A DNA stretch of 64,000 bases, from contig VUYT01000031.1 in the NCBI GenBank assembly GCA_008802785.1, forward strand, positions 1-64,000. Reading direction: 5' to 3'. The DNA comes from Symmetrospora coprosmae. Its lineage: Eukaryota; Basidiomycota; Cystobasidiomycetes; Symmetrosporaceae. This document shows positions 50,397-62,532 of the stretch, piece after piece (position 1 is the first letter of the stretch; every line of letters begins with the position of its first letter). A program made the translations under genes and the position numbers. Under the pieces are notes generated by a model. It did no database searches. It was not told the DNA's origin and worked only from the letters and a program-made list of their open reading frames with translations.

Positions 50397-51789
50397 CTAT
50401 GCAGCCACGCTGCTCCTCGCTGCCCATGCTCGGACTGTGTCGACTCCTGCCTCCTGCGCGAGACTCTTGGCAGCTCCCTCTGCAACAGCTAGCGTACGAA
50501 CGCTATCGAGCCTGTTGAGAGTGTCTGCCGTGCTGCTCTGCGCTCCTGCGTAGCCGCCACGAGCGGCGCGACCCTGGTAGCCCAGGCTCTGAATGGAAGA
50601 GTTGGCAGAGTCAAGCGCGCCAATGAGTGACTTAAGGTTGTTCTCGAGCGAGTCGGACGCGCTGAGGGTGGTGAATGAGCTGCGCGTCTCGTTCACGGCG
50701 AGCGCCTGCGCTCCCTCGTTCGACGCGAGGAAGGCGGAAAGGAGCGAGGAAGAGGTGATGGTGACCGGATAAGACACGAGAAGCGTGTTGGGCGTCAGGC
50801 CAGCGCTCGCGAGAGAGGCGTAGTCGAACTTGTGCGCCTGGAAGGAGGAAGAGCCTTCGAAGAGGCTGATGAAGGCAGGTGACAATGCGTACGCGCGCAA
50901 GTCGAGGGACGAGGATGTGGATGAGGATGCGTCTGTAGGGCAAGTTCAAGCCATTTGGTCAGCGCTTGCGCGACTGGGGTCCTGCCGCGCGCAACCTCGC
51001 ATCGTGAGCAAAATGTCTCAGTTCACCGTAAACGATAGCGATGCCCTTCTTTCCGACAGATCGAGGCTTGAACTTCGACGTCTGTCCGCTCGCTGCTTTG
51101 CTGCTGTCGCCAGCGTTCATTGGGGCTGCAGCAGCTCCTCCTGCAGCACCTCCGCCGGTACCGATACCGTACTGGTACCGAATAAGAATGTCCACCAGAA
51201 CGCCCTCTTTGAGCATGTCCATTCCATCCTTCGCCACGAAATAGCCTCCAACAACCTCGCTGTCGAGGTTGAGCTCACGCGCTCGCGGCTGGTACGTGGC
51301 CATGAAGTTCCGTGCGTTCCTGTATGCAGCGTCGACCTCCTTCTCGCGCTCCGAAGCCACCTTGGCCGCCTTCACCTTTTCATCAGCGTTGTTGGGCGTA
51401 GCCGAGTTCGACAGGTTGGCAATGGTTGTGATGCTGGACGGCAGGAGGTGATTTGCAGGGAGATTGAGCGAGTTCGAGACGGACAACCTCGAGCCGAGGT
51501 TCAGGCCAAAGAGGAAGCCGGAGGCATTGGTTGTGATGGTGCTCGATGCAGCGTGCTGCAGAATCTTCATCACTGCCAGCCCGTCGAGCTCGACGCTCTC
51601 GACGGCAGCCTCGTTGTCGACCTCCGCCTGCAGCGCCTTGCTGAGCTTGATGGTCCCTGACCCTCCTGCTCCACCAGCGCCAAAGCCGTGCGAGCCCGAG
51701 CCCGTGTTGGAGGCAGCATTCTGCTCGCCCTTGGACTGAGCCTTTGCCAATCCTGCTGCTGCTCTCTCTGCTAGGGTTGCCATGGTCAT
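50397..51789 (-). CDS. Translation initiation factor eIF3 subunit h
   Basis: MPN-domain subunit of eIF3. Seen: a Gly/Ser-rich N-terminus, VESVELDGLAVMKILQHAAS (start of the MPN fold), GFLFGLNLGSRLSVSNSLNL, YQPRARELNLDSEVVGGYFV, KEGVLVDILIRYQYGIG, GIAIVYG, then across an intron (near 51024-50935) DLRAYALSPAFISLF, HKFDYASLASAGLTPN and a C-terminal helical part with LIGALDSANSSIQSLGYQGR. No JAMM zinc motif is visible, as expected for the catalytically dead eIF3h MPN. Two possible starts, ATG 51789 and 51783; the second has the better context (ACCATGG). Divergent from the monooxygenase gene across a 1.2-kb gap. Confidence 0.86.
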
Positions 51790-52986
51790 TCAGCGGCTGT
51801 GTCGGTTCGTTTGAGGTGCAGAGGCAAAAGAGGGCGCCGCGGCCTCGAAGATTTGCGGACGAGCTGGCAGGCGAGACGCGCTCACAGACATCAGGCAAAA
51901 AGGGCAGACGTGACGGCTGACATGGAGAGCGTATGCAAGTATCACATGCCACATTGCTATAGGCCACAGTACACGATAGTACGGTGCGCGCGAGCACGCA
52001 ACTTGCCAGGTCCATTACACAACCTCCAGACCAGGCCTCTAAATGTCGGGAAGAGAAGAGGGTCGTCGTAGAGCATGGCTGACCATCGCCAGAGCCATGC
52101 CAGTGGAGGAAGACGCGAGATACGCCCACGAGACTAGGCGTTCCGAGCGGTCCGTACGTGGTAGAGCCGCGAGTGCAGAACCATGCAGGTCGCGGGAACA
52201 ACGAACCACCGCCTTGCGTGCGTGACGACACCGTGTCGTGCTCGACGCCTTCACGTAGGTAGACGCCCGATACGTAGCTTGCTTGGCCGACCATCTTGTA
52301 CGACCGGGACTCTGTTGCGGACCAAGCCTGCGGAGCAACTCAGCGGAACCTGCGGCAGCGCCGAGCCAACGTTAGGGCTGCATCTGTGTGTGCCTATCAA
52401 TTGTCGAAAGTGGGTACTCCATGATATCCTCAGATGGGTGATGCGTTACGACTCAGGCTGCATCCGGTGAGGTCGACGAGCGTACGTTGCCTGCAGCTCG
52501 CCGGGAACCCAACAATAGCAGGCTTTGGGTGATCCATAGCTCAAACTTGATAGATGCGAGAGTGTAGATGTGCCGCCTTAAGCCGTCCCATTCGCAGTCC
52601 GCAGATTTCCTAGAGTAAGTAAGACCATCCGCCACCACCGTCATTCGGGCGTTATCCCGGCGGCGGAGAAGCTGAGAATGGAGCCCATTGAGCAACCAAT
52701 AGGTGTCAGGTAATCCTGTGGTGACCCGGTCGCCCGCAGCGAATGGTATCGTAGCTTGTGAGGGTGTGTCGCGAATAGATGTCGTCCGGTCTCTGAGTTG
52801 CCCGGGAGCCGAGGGCAAGTGGGGCGAAGTCGTTCGGTGCGAAAGCTGCTCTCAAACGAGCTCGAGCTCTCACCGAGTCCTCTCCGTTGCTGCTCTTGAG
52901 CACAGACCATTTGATACTGCTCTGCTTTCCTTCTCGTATATCGCATCTACTCATCACGCAGCCAGCTCCCGCTCTCGCTGACCATC
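51790..52986. promoter_or_regulatory. Divergent intergenic region, eIF3h / monooxygenase
   Basis: About 1.2 kb, the longest gap in the window. Several overlapping motif-less frames are present (for example 52453-52818 on the minus strand), none with convincing composition. It is likely promoter DNA for both genes; a small unrecognised gene cannot be excluded. Confidence 0.4.
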
Positions 52987-54652
52987 ATGTCGGAGAAGCA
53001 AGGTGACATCCTCGATCTGGCCATCATTGGCACAGGCATCTCAGGTGCGCTCGACAGGACCGCCTCAGGGCACGCCAATGATAGAAGCTTGAAGAGTTTG
53101 GCCGTTCTGACTTTGGCGTCAAGCAGGCATCAACTCTGCGTACCGAGCACAGGCTGCTTTCCCGGGCCTCAACTACGAGGTGTTCGAAGGCAGAAAGGAG
53201 ATTGGAGGGACCTGGTCGTTCTTCAAGTATCCTGGCCTGCGCAGCGACTCGGACCTCTTCTCTTTTGGCTTCGAGTGGAATCCATGGCAATCCAACGAGG
53301 TCATTGCTGAGGCCGCCGACATCCTCGAGTACCTCGAGAGCTCGATGAAGTCATTCGGCATGGACAAGCGGACGCGATTCGAGCACAAGCTCACCCTGAT
53401 GGACTGGTCGACCAGCGACAAGTGCTGGAACTTGCACTTTACTGTAGCAGGCGAGAAGGAGAAGGTCGTCAGGGCACGGTGGATCGTGCTGGGCACCGGC
53501 TACTACGATTACGAAAAGGCCCTGCCCGCCGAGATCCCAGGACTTCAGAACTTCAAGGGCAAGATTGTCCACCCTCAGTTCTGGCCAGAGAGCCTCGATC
53601 TGACGGACAAGCGAGTCGCCATCATCGGATCGGGCGCTACTGCGTGAGCTGCTTTCTGGCTAGACAAAGGTGTAGGAAGCTGCCTGCTGACACACCCGCC
53701 TGACAGCATCACCATTCTGCCAGTCATCGCAAAGACCGCGAAAAAGGTCACCATCGTCCAGCGCAGTCCTTCCTACGTCGCATGCCTACCAAAGTCGGAC
53801 AGGAGTGCAGACATCCTCAAGCGCTGGCTTCCTCTGTCTTGGGCAACCCGCATCCTCCGCGTTAAGTACCTCCTCCTCAGCTACCTCTTCTTCACATTCT
53901 GCCAAAAGTTCCCCAACAAGGCTCGGCAGACACTCTACGCTGAAACCAAGAAGCAGCTACCCAGCAACGTTCCACACTCTCCGCACTTCACACCAAAGTA
54001 TGCGCCGTGGGACCAGCGGTTGTGCATGTGCCCGGACGGCGACTTCTACGAAGCTCTCCGCTCCGGCAAGGGCAACATCGTCACCGGGCACATCGAGACG
54101 ATTACGGACAAAGGCATCAAGATCAAGGATCAGCCAGAGAGCATGCTGGAGGCGGATGTCATTGTCACTGCGACAGGACTCAAGATCCTGACTGGAGGCG
54201 GCGCAAAGGCTGCCGTGGACGGCAAGGCCGTCCCCATTCCGGAGAAGTTGCTCTGGAAGGGCTGCATGCTGCAGGACCTGCCGAATTGTCTATCGGTAGT
54301 CGGCTACACGAACGCTTCGTGGACGCTCGGAGCCGATGTCGCTATGAAGACGTTGACCCGGCTCATGGCTCACCAGCGCAAGCACGGGTACCTCACAGCT
54401 ACGCCAACCATCAGCAAGGAGCGTGATATCCAGGCTGTTCCCTTCATGAAGATGGATTCTACGTACCTGCTCAAGGGACGCGGGGAGATGCCAAAGGCTG
54501 GCGACAAGTATCCATGGCTGGCGCGGGGCTCCTATTTCAGCGACATGCGCGACGCTACGTGGGGCGACATCACCCAGGACATTGTGCGTATTCTCTCTGG
54601 GCCGCTAAGAGGTGCTCTTGCTGAGGCTTTCTGCTCGCAGACTTTTACCTGA
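52987..54652 (+). CDS. Baeyer-Villiger-type FAD monooxygenase
   Basis: Class B flavoprotein monooxygenase. Seen: the FAD-binding LAIIGTGISGINSAYRAQ (joined across an intron near 53044-53128), EVFEGRKEIGGTWSFFKYPG, LRSDSDLFSFGFEWNPW, the Baeyer-Villiger fingerprint FKGKIVHPQFWP (FxGxxxHxxxWP, near 53551-53586), then the NADPH-binding VAIIGSGATAITILPVIAKT (across an intron near 53644-53705), VTIVQRSPSY, and DVIVTATGLKILTGG. The C-terminal part contains YLLKGRGEMPKAGDKYPW. It would convert ketones to esters or oxygenate related substrates. Start ATG 52987. The end, in GALAEAFCSQTFT or a short alternative exon, shares the same stop. About 500 residues, normal. Substrate unknown; no biosynthetic cluster surrounds it. 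Confidence 0.9.
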
Positions 54653-54947
54653 GCGGCGGCGCTTGAACGCACGACTGTACCCAACTTTCAGACCGCATCT
54701 ATCTGTCCGTGTCCCTTTTGTGTCGGTGTGTCTACTTTCGTTGTCGTAATGCAGAGGCGTGCGAATGAAGCAGCGAGTTCGCCTCGAGATCACTTGGCGA
54801 CATTCATACGGAGGCACAGTGGCTGCATTTGCACATGCATCGCGCGCTCGTTGAAGATTGCTGAAAAGTGGCGAAGGCCGCATGCTGACTGCTGGACAGA
54901 AGAGGGTGCTATGGCTACATGGGTATGATGCGACAGATAGATGAATG
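54653..54947. other. Convergent intergenic region
   Basis: 3'-to-3' spacer. Nothing else seen. Confidence 0.5.
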
Positions 54948-57029
54948 TCAGTCATGCTCTTGCATGACGGCGTCGAATAGGGCCATGTTCTCTTGCTCCT
55001 CGCTGGCCACATGGTCAAACAGGCGATTAAAGCAGCTCTGGCCTGGTGTTGAGTAATGTAGGTAGGGATCTTTGGCATTGAGTCTCGCTCCGCAGCGGAA
55101 GCAGAAATGGCAGGAACATCGGCCACAGGTCTGCGTCGAAGGCTATGTGTCAGCCTCATTGACACCTTCGCGGACACGGCAGCTTTATCATCAACGCACC
55201 ATATGAGCACACCCGAAGCTGCGCTCGACATCCAGCGAGCAGTCTGGACATCGGGTGGTGTTGCTCTCTATCCAGCGAGCGTTTGCCTGCTCTTCCAGGT
55301 ACATCTCCACCAGTTTCTTGACGTTGGTCTTGCCGTATCGCACCTCGAGGTTCGCCTGCTCCTTCTCGGTGCCGTTGACGTACTTGTCGATGATTGTGCT
55401 GGCCTGGTTAAAGACGCACCGAGACTTGGTGCCGTGATACTGAAGAAGGGCAGTCATTAGACCCCGCTTCTTCCACGTATTAGCGTTCAGCCTGACTCAC
55501 GGTACGTCTGCAGTAGACGCAGAAGCTGTAGCCGCATGCTGAACACTCCCGAAGCCGATCGTACGCTTCGTCCAGCTCCTTTGCTACAGGGGCATTGCAG
55601 CCATCCCGAGGGCAGTACGTGATAGTCGGATCTGAGCCAGAGTTAAGAAGTGCATCAGCTGACACCTGGCTCGCAGCTATGTCCTACTTGGGCAGCTACC
55701 CACCACTTTCGATCTTCTGCTTCTTGACTAGCCAGCGATACCGATCTGCCAGATCCTTCCCGACTATCGCCTCGATCTCCTCCTCGCTGACGACTCCAGC
55801 CGTATGTGACCCTCCTTCTTTGCTCTTGCTCTTGACACATTCAGCGTCAGCGCAGCTGACATTCTTGACCATTCCTTCTCGGATGTTTAGCTCGAAAAAG
55901 CTGTAGAGGCACTCTACGCAAAAGACGTGCCCGCAGGACTCGAGACGTGTGCACCGGATGCCCTTCTTTGTCTCGAGGCAGATGCCGCAATCGAACGACT
56001 CGGAGGAAAAGGTCGAATGCCGGACAGAATGGTCGTGATTTGCTAGAATGGACGACAATGGCGTCCTCGGCGTTTCTCCTGCGGATGCCGATGGTAATCT
56101 GGTAATGTAGCGGTCGAAGACGGTCAGACGTGTGGTATTTGGGAGGCTGCTGTCCAGGTCCCCAAAGAACGCCTGAATCTCATCAATGAGGAGATAGATG
56201 CACGGATCGCTCTGCCAGACTGTGGGAGCATTCCACACTGTGAGCAGACGCACAAGACGGGACAGATGGCCCATGACAAGATACTCACGAGGCTCTATCC
56301 GTTCGAGGAGGAGATGCCGAAGCGTGTCTGAGAGCCAAGCCGCATCTAATGCGATGACGGGAGGCTGCTCTGTCGGATAGGCGGGGGGCAGCGTGACCGA
56401 CATAAGTATTGGCGGCAGATACTGCAGCCGCATTTCATGGCCAGTCTCCACGGGTGGTGGCGCCTCTTCCTTTGCCACCGGTCTTGCGAGTGCCAGACCT
56501 TCCAGACCTTCCTGCAGGTCGCCGTCGGCTGGTGCGGCACGGCCAGAATGGAGCGGGCGCGCAGGCGAAGGGGGTGGTAACCTGTCGCCCTGCTTGCCCT
56601 TTCCTCTTCCGCCTCTCCCTCTCCCAGGGCGGCTCGTAACAGCTCCATCTGCCGACCTCCCATTCGCGTGACGTGCCGGACGCGGCTGAGCTTGAGAGAG
56701 CAAAGGAGGACCGACGGCTTGCTCGATGATTGTGACCTCTCTTGCCGACTGCAGGTCAATGTCGACATCGATGAAGCACGCCAGCTCGCCGTCAGATTGG
56801 CGACGATGCCGAACCCTTCCCTCGTAGATGGCCTGCCAGCGGGGAGACGCGGTTAGCGTCAGATCGGAGGACAGAACAATGGGGAAAGCGAGCCTGTGTA
56901 GGGACCGCTCACCTCTAGAGCGAGAAGCTCATCCTGCTGCAGTTCCTTGCATGTTTCGAGCGTGTCTTTCGCGAAATGCGATGACCTGACTGACGTAGGC
57001 GAGCCTGATGTGCTTGCTGCAGCCGCCAT
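54948..57029 (-). CDS. RBR-type E3 ubiquitin ligase (RNF14/Itt1-like)
   Basis: RING-between-RING ligase. The N-terminal RWD domain begins at CKELQQDELLALE joined across an intron (near 56911-56831) to AIYEGRV-type sequence, and continues through LQYLPPILMSVTLPPAYPTE. A Gly/Arg/Pro-rich insert (SRPGRGRGGRGKGKQGDRLP) splits the RWD. RING1: CGICLETKKGIRCTRLESC, then GHVFCVECLYSFFELNIREG. In-between domain: ITYCPRDGCNAPVAKEL and CSACGYSFCVYCRRTVWHG. RING2: TRCPDCSLDVERSFGCAHM with the catalytic Cys in GCAHM, then across an intron TCGRCSCHFCFRCGARL. The end QEENMALFDAVMQEHD-like tail stops at 54948. About six introns. Start ATG 57029. Zinc ligands and catalytic Cys look complete. Confidence 0.88.
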
Positions 57030-57892
57030 TGGGAACCAGCGGCGGGGATGTAGAGATGCTCGAGCAAGGGAAGGGCTGAGTAGGTGACTGCCTATGTATT
57101 GCAGAAGCCTCAAAAAGAAAAGGGGATGCTGACCAGTTGCGGCGAAGTGAACGTCCGCAGAGAGCTTGCCCCGTTTGGGTCCGTTTGCCACTGGAAAAAG
57201 CGTGACTTGTCACAGCTGGCTCGCCAGGCGGGCCTCTCTATCCTACATATCCTCCTCTGGCTCACGTCTTCTGCACAAGCCGTCAGTTGTCCCAGGAAAC
57301 AGATCGTCACATCAGAGAATGTCTATGTCCCTGCTGCTCTTTGCTCATTTGAGCCTCCCAGGCCCGCGGTGTTGGCTTTCGAGTTGACGGCCAGGAACGT
57401 CCGGACAAGGGCTCAGCTGGCATCTGCTATAGCACAACTTAGCCAGTCTATATAGCAACACAGATGCGCAATCTGTGGCACTCCATGACAAGACGCCGCT
57501 GTGCTCCTGTGCTGTCCTCGTCCTGCTGCGAGCAGAGCCATGCTGTCGTAATCAGGCTATCTTGAGCAACAACCCCTTTTTTCGAGGTCCTTGTTTTCAA
57601 GCTTCGCGCGCGCGCCCCGAGTCCGCACTCCCGGGCCGCACCATTCTGTGCTGCAGCTGCAGCTGAATTCCGCAGCCCACAGGGAATCGCTCGTCCAGTT
57701 CCCGCTTCTCTCTCTCTGAGTGTTGCTTGTCCTCCGTCCTGTACACCTCTTTCCCTCTTTTCTCTGTGACATCCACGGCGACGCTCTCGAGCACGAGACG
57801 GACAAGCACACGCACAGACCTCCTGGAATCTCCGTCTTCGCCGCTGTAACCAAAGCGCCTTCGCAGCAGCAGCAGCAACAAGAGCATCAGCC
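57030..57892. promoter_or_regulatory. Divergent promoter region, RBR ligase / exo-glucanase
   Basis: 860 bp without a gene. A CG microsatellite-like TTCGCGCGCGCGCCCC lies at about 57602-57617, and a long pyrimidine-rich tract (about 57695-57770) precedes the glucanase start, as in strongly expressed fungal genes. CAG repeats sit just before the ATG. Confidence 0.5.
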
Positions 57893-60132
57893 ATGGCTCT
57901 CTTTCCAACCCAGCACCAATCCGATTCCAGCGAGACTCTCGAGCGAGGAGGAGCCGGCAATATGAACGGCAACGACAGCAGCGCGTACCTCACTTCCAGC
58001 GAGAAGGGTGGCAAGTCCGCCGGATCCGCAGCAGGACCAGCAGCAGGTGGAGCAGCATTGTCGAGCAAGAAGAAGTGGATCATCATGGGGTCCATCCTGG
58101 CCGTGCTCGTCATCGTTGGAGCTGTCGTCGGGGGAGTGCTCGGTGCCAGGGCAGCCAACGACAACACCACCTCGTCCTCGAGTGCCAACAAGGGCGGCAT
58201 CGTCAACGCGGCTGCCGCGGATCCCATCACCTCGCAGCTTCCTAACGGAGCCGTGACAACCGTCACGCCGACCACAGTCAACCCAACTGCTACCTCATCG
58301 AGCGGAGCGTCCTCTACCATCAGCGTCACGCCCCTGCCGCGGTGGAACTGGGCTCAGAGCAGCTACAATGCGGCTGCCGCGGGCGGATCTCAGGCGCCCA
58401 TGGTCGGACTCGCCCTTGGCAACTGGCTCGTACTCGAGCAGTGGATGAACGAGGTGCGTAGATTGCGTCCCTCTCCACTCACTCACGCGTCAACACCTCA
58501 CACGTGCCTCGTGTCGCTCACCCATTGCCACCCACTGTCTCTTCTGTCTTACAGCCCTGGTTCAAGTGAGTCGCTTCATGCCCTGCCTAATGAGATCCCA
58601 GTGGTGAAGACGAGCGCGCTGACCTTGCGCATCCTACTCCAGCGCTACCGCCGATAACAATGCATCTGTGGTCGACGAATGGACTCTGATGCAGCACCTC
58701 GGAGAGAATGCTCTCTCCGTCATGACCGAGCACTGGAGCACCTGGGTCACAGAGGCAGACATCGAATCTGCACACCAGGCCGGCATCAACCACTTGAGGA
58801 TCCCAGTCGGGTATTGGGCCTTCCTGGACAATACCGAGAACGAACCCTACCTCTTCAAGAGCGGTCAGCTTCAATTCCTCGAGGACTGCCTGGGTTGGGC
58901 TTACAAGCGCGGCATGTATGCCATCATCGATCTGGTGCGGTCTTGGACATCAGGCTGTTCTCTTCGAAAATCTGGGCTTACACGCTTGTCCTGTTCACTC
59001 CCACACAGCACGGCCTGCCCGGTTCGCAGAATGGTGAGGCACCCTACTTCTCGATTGCGATTACCGTATCAGCCGGCCGGAGATTGTGCTGACAAGGCTC
59101 CCTTCTGTTTCTACCAGGCGAGATCACAAGTGGTCACCGCACCACCAACCCTACCTTCTTCCGCCCAGCTGAGCAAACAAGGAGCGATGCGTTTGTTGAT
59201 GCGGCTCTGGCCTGGATCACAGCCAGCCCGTACAGCTCTATTATCTCGGCACTCGAGCTGGCCAACGAGCCGCGCCCATACACGGACGACCAGTTCTCCA
59301 CTCTTCGCGCTTACTACCAGCGCAGCTACGAGAAGGCTAGCAAGCTTGCGACACCCATCCCAGTGCAGTTCCACCATGGGTGCGTGCGGGGCGTGCTACT
59401 GCTGTGGATAGCTCCGGCTAATTTGCAAGGAACAGCTTCATCAACCAGGTCATGAACGTCTCTGTCGCGTCTTACTGGAGTGACTTCATTACGGGTGACA
59501 ACAAGGATCCGGCGTAAGTTTCGTTCGGTGTACGTACGTTGAGATTCGGACTGACTTTTGCACGGGGTGCCCCGTATGCAGTCTCGTCCAGCTTGTCGAG
59601 CACCCTTACATCGGTGAGCTTGCACGACTAGTGACAAGATCGCGCACTTGTTCAACACCAGCTGACGCTCGTCTTCCCCATAGGCACTTTCCCCCTCCAG
59701 AGCAATCAGCAGGACATGCTCTCGCAGGTCTGCACCAATGCGGCGCGTTACGCTCAATTCCCCTGCCCGGTCGTCGTGACCGAGTGGTCGGTCCGAACGG
59801 GCGTGAACACTGTCGAATACGAGAGGGAGCTCTACAGCTATCAGATGACGGCCTGGGCCAACACTGGCGGGTCTGTCTTCTGGAACCATCGGGCCGTGAA
59901 TGGTGGACCGACCAACAACCAGGGCGACAGTCACCAGTGGTCCTTCCTCGACCTGATCGAGCGGGGCTCAATTCCTCTGCCAACTAGTGGACAGAGCACC
60001 GTTCAGTATCTTCAGTCGCTCGGCAACGGTTGCGGCAGCCCGCCGGCCATGGCTTGGGCATCCAGCTCTGGCTCATCGTCTACCCGCAGGCGCCACAGGC
60101 GCGAGGTTGGTCACACCAAGCGAGACGCTTAG
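57893..60132 (+). CDS. Membrane-anchored exo-1,3-beta-glucanase (GH5)
   Basis: Cell-wall glucan hydrolase or transglycosidase. Seen: a cytoplasmic N-terminus with Gly/Ala/Ser-rich stretch, one signal anchor (KKKWIIMGSILAVLVIVGAV), a Thr/Ser-rich stem, then the GH5 domain: GLALGNWLVLEQWMNEPWFN, EWTLMQHLG, HLRIPVGYWAF, GMYAIIDLHGLPGSQNGE (spliced), SALELANEPRPY (acid/base Glu in NEP), PVVVTEWSVRTG (nucleophile Glu) and GSVFWNHRAVN. Type II topology resembles the membrane-bound fungal exo-glucanases. About eight introns. One exon is only 11 bp (58555-58565) and encodes the conserved PWF. The C-terminus is Ser/Arg-rich. Start ATG 57893, context AGCCATGG. Both catalytic residues are present. Confidence 0.92.
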
Positions 60133-61126
60133 GCGACCTCTCGCCTGAATCCGCTCGTTTTGCACTCCTAGCTCACCTCTGCTTTTCTCGAGCAGTGCTC
60201 CCCGTAGGCGCTTCGTCGCTTTCGAGCACGGACAATCAAGTTCCTTTTTACCCTTAGCCCGAAGCAAAACAGCTTCATGCCATAACCCTGCCGTTCTCCT
60301 TGAGAATGTAGGCGGCGTCAAGCACTTTTGCCTCAACTCTGTATCATAGCCCCCTTCTCAGTAACCCCTCCTCCGGGAACTCACAGGATTCTGCGCGTTC
60401 TCGACTAACTTGCACTGCAGACTGCGATGCAGCTGCGCTTCTCATTCACCAGTCGCAGTTCGCGCTTCGTTGCTCATTGCCCCAGCCAGGCTCATCGAGC
60501 ATCGACTATAATCTACAAGCCTGCGGCACTCGGAATCGCTTCTCGCGCATATGAATGAATACGCGTCGCATTGAACTGGGTCGCGCCTTCGCGAAGCTTC
60601 GCAGCCGATGCGGAACACCTCTCCCTCAAAAGAACCACGGTTGAACCAAGGCACGTGCGGCCCTTGGCGCTTTCGAGGTCGCGTATGACGACATTGCGAG
60701 GCCAGACCTCTGTACGAGTAGCACCCTTACATGAGCGGTCCACAGGCATACACAACACGAACTCGACTGCTGCTTGAATACAGATGCTGCCTCTCAGTAG
60801 CTGCCTGCTCGTAGTCTGTTCAGCCGCAGCTTGGCGTCCTTGCTTTTTCGCCACCGCAGCAAGCCGAGAGCCAGAGCTTTGAGTGGCGAATCTGAAACAG
60901 CTTCCGAATCCCTCAAAGCCCGCAGGCGGTCGACGACGTCTTCGGCGGTCGAGCCCGATGAGCGGAGACGACGTCTATGCTCGATCATCCTGCACTGCCT
61001 TTCCTGGACGTCTCGAGTCCTTCTCGTCAAGAAGCCAGTTGCGCTCTCCTTCTCTTCTCCCCCGCTCAAGCACTACACTCGCAAAGCTTTCTCCACCACT
61101 CGCACAACAAAACCATTCTACTCAAC
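60133..61126. promoter_or_regulatory. Intergenic, promoter of the secreted-protein gene
   Basis: About 1 kb with no supported gene; frames on both strands here are short and unmatched. DNA just before the next ATG is C/A/T-rich (CACTCGCACAACAAAACC). Confidence 0.45.
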
Positions 61127-62532
61127 ATGTTCACCAAGTCTACCATCATCGCCTTCGCTGCTGCCCTCGGCGCAGTCAACGCTTCTCCTCTCCTCCGACG
61201 ACAGGAGACGGGCGTCACCTCGCTCATCAGCAGCGCTGTCTCCAGCGCAGTCAGCTCTGCCACGGGCGCCGTCTCCGGCGCTTCGTCGGCTGCCAGCTCT
61301 GCCGTCTCTTCTGCCACTGGCGCCGCCAGCTCGGCTGCTTCTACCGCTACGGGCGCTGCCAGCTCGGCTGTTGGCTCGGCTACAAGCAGTGAGTCTCTCT
61401 TCTCAGCTTCGCCCTTCCCCCTCATCCTCCCTCATCTCTCTTGGGGCTGCGTGGTCATCCCCGAAAGCGGTGGTACCGTAGCAAAGCGCACCTTCCCAAT
61501 ATGGTCACCTTCGGGATCTTCCCGAGGTCGCTACGAAGGGCCTCTGGTGGCAAATATATGCACAGACCTTCAGAGCGCTCGATGCGCGCAGCATGACCCT
61601 GCGCAATTTTTCACGCCTTGACGTTCATTCATAGCGTACATACCGGCCGCACGTGCGTGAACCGAGACTGACCTCTTTCCGCCTTTCGCCTCCAGCCGGA
61701 GCTGCTGCTCCCACGACCACCGAGGCGGTCGGCACCGAGCGCTACCCCGCCTACCCGTGCGCGCCGGGATACCTCCTTACCTACGCACAGGTCAACCAGA
61801 CCCTCGAGGGCGTCCCCGTTACCCAGGCCGGCCAGGCTGCGGGCGAGTGGGCTACCTCGCCGCTCTTCCCTAATGTGACCAACGCTACCGGCGGCACGGA
61901 GCCTGGAGCTACCCACACCATCGTGAGTGCATCGTCTTGCGTTTCCTTATTTCCGGCATGCACGCTCACATGTTCCATATTTTCCGCTCATTTCCTTCCG
62001 CCATCGACAGTCCGTCATGGGCATCTCCATCAACGAGGTCCTCGTGAACGCTACGGCCAACGCAACGTCTGGATATGCTCAGTGGACATGGAATTCGACC
62101 GCACCCGTGAACGCAGGACCTGTCACTCTTGACACCTACCAGACTGTTTTCCGAGTCTACGACCCGGACTTCACCACCACTCAGGAGATCGGCAATACCA
62201 CCTTTGTCCAGATCTTCACCAATGCCTGCGCCAACGACCAGGCTGCTGCTCAGCCTCTTCTCGAGACTCTCGGCTCGCTTGAGCTTGGTCTCCTCGGCGC
62301 TGCTCTCTCGAACGCTACCGCCCCGGCTGCCACCACCGCCGCTGCCCCCGCTTCTAGCGCCGCCGAGACCGCGACGTCTGCCGTAGAGTCTGCCTCTTCC
62401 GCTGCCACCAGCGCGGTTGAGTCGGCCACCTCGGCCGTCTCTTCTGCCGCCTCGGGCGCTGCTGCCTCGGCCACTTCCGTTGCTAGCGCTGCCACTTCGG
62501 CCGCTGCCGCCCTCACCTCGACTTCCGCCTAA
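61127..62532 (+). CDS. Secreted Ser/Ala-rich protein
   Basis: Extracellular or cell-wall protein of unknown function. Seen: a signal peptide (MFTKSTIIAFAAALGAVNAS) followed by a Kex2-like site (PLLRRQ), a repetitive Ser/Ala/Thr/Gly region built on SSAVSSATGAASS-type units, then a non-repetitive globular part with AYPCAPGYLLTYAQVNQTLE, PLFPNVTNATGG, ISINEVLVNATANATSGY and FTNACANDQAAAQPLL (several N-glycosylation sites, two well spaced Cys), and a second Ser/Ala-rich tail without a clear GPI signal. Introns near 61391-61694 (about 300 bp, long) and 61923-62010. Start ATG 61127, stop 62530-62532. I do not recognise the globular part. It could be an effector-like or wall-associated protein. Confidence 0.75.

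Noticed and set aside
52453-52818. 121-codon minus-strand frame in the long intergenic gap
   Set aside because: No recognisable domain, no clear start context and no splice partners; overlaps other equally long frames.
57448-58329. 293-codon minus-strand frame
   Set aside because: Antisense to the glucanase N-terminus and promoter; no start context or motif.
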